NCBI GenBank assembly: GCA_017506865.1
Contig: JAFCMP010000129.1
Location: 62,001-126,000 of the forward strand
Source of the DNA: Tribonema minus
Lineage: Eukaryota; Sar; Xanthophyceae; Tribonematales; Tribonemataceae
Reading direction: 5' to 3'
Length of the DNA stretch: 64,000 nt
Position 1 is the first letter of the stretch. Each line of letters opens with the position of its first letter. Under the pieces are notes generated by a model. That model was not told where the DNA came from. It did no database searches and saw only the letters and a program-made list of their open reading frames with translations. A program made the translations under genes and the position numbers. Shown piece after piece: positions 56,872-64,000 of the stretch.

Positions 56872-59800
56872 TTACATTGTAGTATAAGCACGCACTCTGT
56901 CTTTGGGCGTTGACGCTGGCGACCACACAGCTGGCAGGGGCGTGTGCGTGCCGTCCTCCTGCGTCAGCAGGCACAGCGCAGAGGCATGAGCGGGGGGGGA
57001 GAATGGGTCACTGTCAGATGATGGGGGCGGGGGGGGCAAGGCCCTTTGCCAACAGTAAGTGCAGATGGTATCAATCCCCCTGCCCGCCTTCACAACTGGT
57101 TCACTCAGCGCTGCCTCTACGATACGTCGCCAGTGCGCATAGCAACCATCACAGCGGTGGACCTCTTGACTACTAGGCAGGCGCGTGGGGACACCCCGAG
57201 ACGGGGGCATAAGCCTACAAGTGTGCGCCCAGGTGAGGTCAATGCAGTGCATATCGGTACCTGTATGCCACAAGTATAGCATAGAAGTGCAATGCTCAGC
57301 ACATGTCTGGCAGAGAATGATGACTTACAGCGCCGCTGAGCGTTGCCTCTTCGTCGATCTGCCGCTGCTCCTCGAACGCTTTCCGGAAGCTGTCCGTGTT
57401 GTGGAAGCTGCAGGGGCGGAGCAGCAGGGACGCGATCGGTCAGGCGCATGCACGGGACCCGTCCGGACCCGCAGCGTGACGCAGGAAATGATATTGGCTA
57501 CGCAACACAGTTTGTCGTTGAAGCTCGCTCACGCCGAACCGCTGCTACTAGGTGGTCAGCAACAACATCGTGTCAACAAGGACAGGTGATGGAGCAGCAT
57601 GCACAAGTTGAGGTTGTGGGCCCGGCTGAGGCTGGAAATGTGCATGACGCACATGCAACACATTTGCACTCGTGCCCACAGTGACCACTTCTTGCAGCAC
57701 GTCATCATGGCACCTGGGGCATCCGTGGGAACCGGACACGTGCACACAGTCAACGTCTGATACAAGAACCTAGGAACAATTCCTAACCCTTGTTTCAACA
57801 TAATTATTATGAGTTGACGCTAACCCTGAATCAACTCCACGCCTGGCCCTCCACAATAGAGCCGTTGCTGGGTTAAGGTTAGGGTTAGGGTTAGAGTCAA
57901 GGCCAGTTACCTGAGCATCAGGTTCTGGTCCAACATTCTGCCGACTTCGGCTGCCTGGGTCTTGAAGACGCCACGCCGTTCATCGTCGTTGAGGCCATAG
58001 AACAACATGCGCTCGTGCTTCTTGAGTACCTGTGCATACAGTGATGAACGCGAAGCTGAGGTTGAGTGCGGGAATGGCGGTTTGTGTGGGTCTGCAACTA
58101 CAGTAGCATTCCGTCCTTCCTTTAGTCAATGATGGAACTTGGGGGCTTGGGCTGCCAGATTTAAGCCTGCTGATGTACTTTGCAGAGTCGTTGTGTATCG
58201 TGTGCTGCACTGTCTCAACTAGTAACATGAGGAGAGGATTACCAGCAAAAGCCAAGTATGCTTGACATCACTGCGACGTGCATCTTTTGTGTTTGTGCAT
58301 CACACACTACTATCGTATCTGCTATCCTTCAAGTTGACGTCATTGAGGGTCTCGCCCGTTGCACAGCAACGCACTCATTCCCAGCCTCCCGCCAGTCATT
58401 AAGTGCCACAGCAGTCAACACTTGCTTGCCTGGCGTGAAAATGCGTTTCATCCAAACTATGCACACAGCAATATTGCCCTGTGAAATGATCGTCTAAACT
58501 GTAAGTGAAATGATTCGTCTAAACTGTAAGTCATGCACGGCAATGGCCCTGTGAAATGATCATCTTCTTCATCACATTAAATTAGAATGCAGCCATCAAG
58601 GCCTGCACGGCGATCTGGGTGCGGCCCACAACGGCATCAGCACCCCAAGAAATGGCAGCTAGCAGCCTGAGTCATGAGCGTTAAGTGTCTTGACTCAGAG
58701 CTCCGAGTCACTTGCCTGGTTGCGCAGCGTGCTGCTGATGTTGACCTCAAAGCGGCCGCCAGGCAGGATGAAGTCCGTGACAATGGCGTCGAAGACATCG
58801 AACTGCGTGTACACAAACAGAGAGTGCGCACACCGGAATTAGGTTTACGTTGCCAGTGAAAATGTTGTGTGCAGCAGGTGCTGCTGCATTCCATGCACGG
58901 GGGGGGGGAGGAGCGGGAGGGTTGGGGGGTATGACACCCTCTGGCGAATACTGCAGTGGCAAGAGGGCTGCCTGCAACAGGGCCGCGGCCACGCAGTGAC
59001 GAGGTGCTGCTGCAACCTCCTAACCCTAACCCTACCCTAACCCTAATGCTAATCCTAACCCTACCCAGACCCTAACCCTCACCCTGCAACAGCTGCAGCT
59101 GCACGACTACCCGTGACCGCAAATGCATCATGATGCAGTGAATGCATTCCACTACATTTTGCAACCTGCTACAGTACTAGCAGTGAGCAGAAGTTTGCTG
59201 ACGTCCGCTTGAAAGAAGCGAAAACAAGTACTTATAAACTCAAATAGAAGTATGCCACTCTGCTTCACTTCAAGTGACTCGCCTGCTTGCCCATGTCCGC
59301 GTACGCATCGCGCGCGTACACCCTACTAGCCCCAAGCTTAACCCGATCCCTGAGCTGCATTCCACCCTACTGTGGTAGCTTTCAAGTAGTGAGTAGAAGC
59401 ACTTTGGGGTGACCTGTATGCCGCTCTATGTCACTTGCTTGCTGACGTCCGCTCAAAAGTAGTGTGAAGAAGTACTTCGACTTCAGTGTACCACGCTACT
59501 TCACTTCAAGTGACTCACCTGCTTGCCCATGTCCACGTACGCGTCGGACGCGCACACTCTACTACAGTAGAAGCACTTCGGGATGACCTATATACCACTC
59601 TACTTCACTTCAAGTGACGTGCCTGCTTGGCCATGTCCGCGTACGCGTCGGACGCGTACTGCACGACCGCCGCCAGGAACGCGAAGCTCTCAAAGCACAG
59701 CGCCTGCTGCACGTAGCGCCCGTACGCCTCCGTGAGCGTGGGGCTGTTGAGCAGCTGCAGCGTTGTGGCGTACTTCTGCCGCGCCTGCGCCCACTTGCTG

Positions 59801-62800
59801 AGCTCGCGCCCTGCGCAAACAGGATTGCAGCGGACAGAGAGGGGGTCGCAGAGGCTGGCCTGAGGCAAGGGCCACGGGAGCTCAGGTAAGGGCCGGGGGG
59901 GGGGGGGGGGGGGGGTGGACCTACCGCAAAGGTGAGGGCGGTGGGGGTGAGGGCATGGTGGTGGCTTGGGGGGGGGGGCAGTACATACATCAGGCTCAGA
60001 AGGAGCGGTACCGAATACACTTGTGGGGATCAGGCCCGCTATGCCAGAGGCGTGCGCACGTGTGCGTATGTGTGAAAATACCTGTGTAAGATTTGTGCAT
60101 GTTTTATTTTTTTTGAAACGACCTGTGTAAGGTTCATTGACAACATCCGCAGGATCCACCCCCTTGCGCGCCTGCAAGGAACGCCAGGGCCAGGGCCAGG
60201 GCAGCAGATAGGGTTGGCACACGGGCAGGTATGCCGACCAGGCCCTATCCTAACCCTAACCCCAGTCATGACTGCATTGCTGATGTTTATTAAGGCGCCA
60301 CACTCGCTGTGATCGTGCGATCAATACCTGGCGAATGCAACTCAGGCCCTTGAAGGAATGCTTTGTATCAAAAGTGGGTACGTGTGGGTCCTAGCACTGT
60401 CAGCATGTCAGTATTCTAGCTACACATGAGAGCATGTAGATACGTTTCAAGTACTTCCGTCAAACTTCAGGTGCCTTGATCATGGCAAAAGGCGCACCTT
60501 GACCGTCTGTAGTGCCGCCGCCGCAGGGCAGAACGGCGTAGCGTCGTGAGCCGAAGCATGCGCAGCCGAGTAGGGACCCCCAAAAACCCCTAGAGTTCAG
60601 CGCGCCGTTCGCCCAGAACCTCCGGGAGAAGACGAATATCTCGGCCTGCACAACGGCGGAGGCGAATACATGTTGTATTTATCAGGCAGTGCTCAACCGA
60701 GAGCTGTAGTATGTATGCACGGCCCTGGTGGTTGCAACCCTGGACAGCTGCTGTCGGACAGTGTTGCAGCAGGCCAACCGTTTACAGCAATTGCATGCTG
60801 CCGCAGGGCGTCACATGATTGCACTACTAGCAGATGCGGGAGCGTGAAAACTACGCTTTAGGGTCTAGACTAGGCTAGAGCCCGCTGGGACGGTCAGAGG
60901 CAGTGCACATGTTGTCATGTCACTGGGCGGTGTGATGCAACACCTGAATACTTGCCCTGCTTTGTGCGCGTCATCGTGCTTCGGCCAGCGTACGGTTCAG
61001 TGATTGACACAAACTTTTCAATCGCATAAGGCAACCCGGCCTCCCTTGGGCCTTTATATATAAATAAATACGAGTCCATAGGTACATGTAGTTTTTATTG
61101 ATGGTCGCTCAGGGCTCAACTAAACAAGCCAGACTGCCACATCATGCGCGCTGAGCACTGCTCTGTTGCTCACAGCCCACTGGTAGGCGTCCCGCTATGA
61201 AGCGAGGAGCGTCACCAGTGCAGGTGCCCCCGTGCTGCCCCGACGCACATTCTCTAGCTACCGTAGCGCAGTCAGCAACGATATGTACCGTCTACGCCAT
61301 GCCAGCATTTGCTTTAAACGCGCTCATCCTCTGCATGCATGCTCAACACACGGAAACCGAACTTCGAAAGAATCAAACTTCAACTTGTGCACGCATCACT
61401 GCGACGTCGCGCTCATCCACTGGCACAGGCACGCCACCGTGAGCTTTACCAAGACCAAACTTCAGCATTTAACTTCAACTTGTGCACAGAGCGCGCGTCT
61501 CTCGCCCACTGGTACAGGCACGCCGTCGTGAATAGCACTAGTGAACGCCGAACTTCAAGTGTTGAACTTCACATTGTGCACTGATTGCAACATCGCTCTC
61601 ACCCACTGGTACAGGCACGCCGTGGTGATGAGAACCGTGGGCCACGCGTTGGAGCTCATGATGCCGTGATCCATTAGCGCCAGGATGATCCAGTACGGTA
61701 TGAAGCAGCTGCGCATAGACGACGGGACGACGGCGGAGGCAGACACGGCTCGAGGTGCTCAAGTGGCGCTGAAGTTGCACATGCGATCAGCAAGGTTGAA
61801 GTTGAAAATCGAGGAGGCGGTGCCAGGCAGCGCGAGTCAGGGCGAGAGCAGTCAGTGTGAGAGTGTGTGCGGCTGGTGTGTCCCTTTCTGCAGTTGCAAC
61901 GCCCGTTTCTGCTGCACAGACGGGCCCGCAGACGCGCGTCGTCCGCTTGAGGGCCTGCGTCAGGGCTTGAAGAACTTCAATTTGCTTGTGTATTGTTATT
62001 ATCCTGTGCTGCCGCCTCGTGTGGTGCTGGCGCCTGATGTCAACAATTGAAATCAGTGGAGGGTGGGGGTGGGGAGGTGCTACCTGGCATAAGGCTACCC
62101 GGAACCAACGCTGGCTGGTGCCTGTCCGCTGCCGTTTAATTGAGACAACGGGCAGGACTGCAACATGTGCAGAGTCCCACGTAATACTTGATTCGGTCCT
62201 GCATGCATCACAACATGGCAAATGCAAGCTCCTGAGGTGCTGGTTCAACACTCAGCAGCCTAGCTCTTCAAGAGTACCTTCGAGTTGAACTAGCATAGTT
62301 TCGGCGCATGCGATCTGCACCAGGAGCACTTGATCTGGTTCCCCTCCCTGTCGTAGCCACTTTATGTAGAGCGCCGTACGTTTGAGGCCAGCTTCCTGTA
62401 ACCCCAACCATATCCCTAACCTTGACCCTCAAAGCTAGCCTGCCAGCTAGTTCTGCTGCAGCTCTGTGCTGCCTAGTCTGACCGGTCAATGCTGAGCAAG
62501 AAGCTTTGCACGCACAGTTGCCTTTCCCGGGCTCTACACAATGCCACGACACTCTGTCAAGCTGTTCCCTTCAGCTGAAGAGCCATACAGACAGACATAT
62601 ATACATACACACATACATACACAAATACATGCACACACACATACATATCCACACACAGCATCACACATACACGCCCCCCCTCACATGTACAGCGCCGTGT
62701 ACGTGCGCGTCAGCTCCACCCCGAGCCCGATCCTGTCGTCGATGCGGTGCATCATCCTCGCCTGCGCAAACATACATGCACACATACACACATACAACTT

Positions 62801-63197
62801 GCATACTTCCACATACCCACATACCTACCTACATACATACATACACACATACACACATATATACATACATACACGCCCCCCACTCACATGTACAGCGCCG
62901 TGTACGTGCGCATCAGCTCCACCCCGAGCCCGATCCTGTCGTCGATGCGGTGCATCATCCACGCCTGCGCAAACACGGCGGATGAGCCGCATGACAGGTA
63001 TCCCAGCCAGAACCACCACGGCACCCAGAACATGCAGTAGAAGTCGGTGTGCAGCGCGGCGCGCGTGGGCTGCACGATCGCGGGGAAGGCGGCCATGCCT
63101 AGCGCGGCGGCGACGATGGCGGCGCCCTGCGTCTTAGTGTCAAGCAGGAACATGAAGCGCGCGCGGTACGCCTTGGAGGTGATGATGATGACGCGCG
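56872..63197 (-). CDS. Multi-pass membrane protein with RGS domain, 5' end incomplete
   Basis: Exons 62888-63197, 61603-61708, 60498-60645, 60123-60171, 59623-59810, 58716-58802, 57911-58029, 57329-57407 and 56872-56958. All junctions agree in phase except 60498/60171. The first two exons give at least four membrane helices (AAIVAAALGMAAFPAIV, MFWVPWWFWLGYL, CFIPYWIILALM, WPTVLITTACLY). Exons 5-8 give an RGS box: LQLLNSPTLTEAYGRYVQQ, FESFAFLAAVVQYAS, FDVFDAIVTDFILPG, FEVNISSTLRNQ, MLFYGL and NTDSFRKAFEEQ. RGS domains speed GTP hydrolysis by G-alpha subunits. A receptor-like membrane part joined to RGS recalls plant AtRGS1. The C-terminal tail is Pro/Thr-rich. Two introns start with GC (GCAAGT at 58715, GCACGT at 59622). 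Further helix-coding exons may lie at 63457-63940 or outside the window. Confidence 0.75.
59022..59096 (+). repeat. Interstitial telomere-like array
   Basis: About ten CCCTAA-type units with variants (CCCTACCCTAA, AATGCTAATCC). In an RGS-gene intron. Confidence 0.85.
59283..59552 (-). repeat. Two copies of the RGS-domain exon donor edge, downstream of the true exon
   Basis: On the minus strand the exon end (TACGCGGACATGGCCAAGCAG, 59623 edge) recurs at 59519-59552 with donor GTGAGT and at 59283-59318 with donor GCGAGT. The spacer CACTTCAAGTGA...TAGAAGCACTT recurs as well. Confidence 0.85.
60994..61080 (+). mobile_element. 3'-tail copy of the non-LTR retrotransposon
   Basis: ACTTTTCAATCGCATAAGGC, AACCCGGCCTCCCTTGGGCC and ACGAGTCCATA match the tail of the 7029-9665 element. 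In an RGS-gene intron. Confidence 0.8.
61169..61530 (-). repeat. Copies of the RGS-gene second-exon donor edge, tandem downstream
   Basis: The plus-strand word CCCACTGGTACAGGCACGCC (true exon edge at 61603) recurs at 61504-61523, with a variant at 61417-61436 (TCCACTGGCACAGGCACGCC) and a shorter one at 61177-61187. The spacer AACTTCAACTTGTGCAC...G recurs between them. Donor GT is kept only weakly in the copies. Confidence 0.8.
62585..62880 (+). repeat. ACAT/ACAC microsatellite tracts
   Basis: (ACATACAC)n-like tracts at 62590-62675 and 62772-62875 flank the exon-edge copy at 62681-62770. Confidence 0.95.
62681..62773 (-). repeat. Copy of the RGS-gene membrane exon donor edge
   Basis: About 90 bp of the end of the exon at 62888-63197 (plus word ATGTACAGCGCCGTGTACGT onward) is repeated with two substitutions, and ends in a T-G-A-G context (GTGAGG) on the minus strand. 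On that strand it lies downstream of the true exon. Confidence 0.92.
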
Positions 63198-63940
63198 CTG
63201 AGCGTTGAGGCAGCGAGGGAGCGCACAGAGAGGTTGTGTAGAGAGCAGGTGAGGGAGAGCACGTGCACGTGCAAACTAGCAAGGGTTCGGACTGGTCGGC
63301 AGGATGCGGTGCGAAGCCGTGCTGCAGGGAAGCAGAAGATTCAGAGTTGTATTTGATGGGGGGAAAACAAGACATCCACACGGGGAACGCCATACATGCG
63401 GATGCGCGAGCCGCAGAGAGCGGCATCAGTTGCTGCAGTGCACGCGTGCAGTGTGATTACCTCACGCACTGAGGTGCTGAGACGCGAAAGCGCGGAAGCC
63501 TATAGCCGCAGTGGCGCATGAGCGCAAATGGCGAGGTTCGCAAAGTAGCAGGTGTGGTGCTGCGCGTTCCGTGCTGACAAGACGCCTTGCGGCTGTGTAA
63601 CATTGGTGGTTTTGGTCTATACGAACAGCAGTACGGGAGTGTCTGCCTGCACAAGTGCAAAAAGACGGCGCTTAACAGCACTGTGGCGCTGACGAGCCGG
63701 ACAAGTATAAGTACATCTGAGCGCACTAGCACCGATCACACACAGCGCGAGCGGTCACGGCACTTGAAAATTTGCGAGCGGGTACAGCGCCGTGTCTTGA
63801 TATCCAGCGGCGACACGTGTTGTCACCGCCAGTGCTCTTGACGTTGCATGTGATGCGATCATTATCAAGCACACTATGAAGGGGATGCGCAATACACAGC
63901 GGTAAGCTTCAGTGTGGTGTGTTGCTGTGCGTGTAAGCAC
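63198..63940 (-). other. Possible further membrane-helix exons of the RGS gene
   Basis: Minus-strand open stretches include a hydrophobic segment after a CGCTCAG acceptor (VLILVRLVSATVLLSAVFL, about 63660-63715) and another (CVLRIPFIVCLIMIASH, about 63850-63900). Either would supply extra helices, but splice joining to 63197 could not be shown. Confidence 0.3.
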
Positions 63941-64000
63941 GAAGTCTGTCCGTCGCTGCCATTTTGTGCAGCTGCCGTGAAGCTGAAGTTGGCGGTCAGC

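Noticed and set aside
62585..62880. Regularly spaced short repeats that might suggest a CRISPR array
   Set aside because: They are ACAT/ACAC microsatellites without unique spacers, in a eukaryotic intron.

Overview
This window is nuclear DNA from a eukaryote, most likely a flagellated unicellular alga. Every recognisable gene except one is cut by many introns with GT-AG or occasional GC-AG borders. Exons are often very GC-rich and the introns are full of repeats. There are interstitial TTAGGG-type telomere-like arrays, a flagellar central-apparatus gene (CLAMP/C1a-32 domain), and a membrane protein whose N-terminus looks like a bipartite leader for a complex plastid. A haptophyte or stramenopile-type alga would fit; the lineage is inference, since no marker gene is present.

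Layout. A calpain-like gene (45-718, -, incomplete) diverges from a Golgi-type sulfotransferase (997-5198, +). A 5'-truncated non-LTR retrotransposon with a perfect 14-bp target-site duplication lies at 7029-9665 (-), next to a tandem array of a hairpin-bearing repeat. A GDP-fucose O-fucosyltransferase-like gene of nine exons covers 11999-20464 (+). It converges on an ABCB/P-glycoprotein-type transporter (22758-35880, -) that carries a stop codon and at least three frameshifts, so it is probably a pseudogene. Upstream, and divergent from it, is a tentative PlsC-type acyltransferase (36595-42762, +). That converges on a multi-pass, possibly plastid, membrane protein (45644-48939, -). Then come an intronless PhyH-type dioxygenase (49357-50208, -), divergent from the CLAMP/C1a-32 gene (50665-55748, +), which converges on a multi-pass membrane protein with a cytosolic RGS domain (56872-63197 and probably further, -). 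Orientation mostly alternates between divergent and convergent pairs.

The genes do not form one pathway. The sulfotransferase and fucosyltransferase both point to secretory-pathway glycan modification; the RGS and CLAMP genes point to G-protein signalling and a motile flagellum.

The most striking signal is architectural. Introns carry tandem, partly decayed copies of the edges of the neighbouring exons, together with their splice sites. Acceptor-edge copies lie upstream of the true exon and donor-edge copies lie downstream. This occurs at exons in at least four genes, on both strands. In the fucosyltransferase gene, telomere-like CCCTAA repeats sit exactly at the point where two truncated exon copies break off. 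The array arrangement suggests recurrent tandem duplication across exon-intron borders as a driver of intron growth and of decoy or alternative splice sites.
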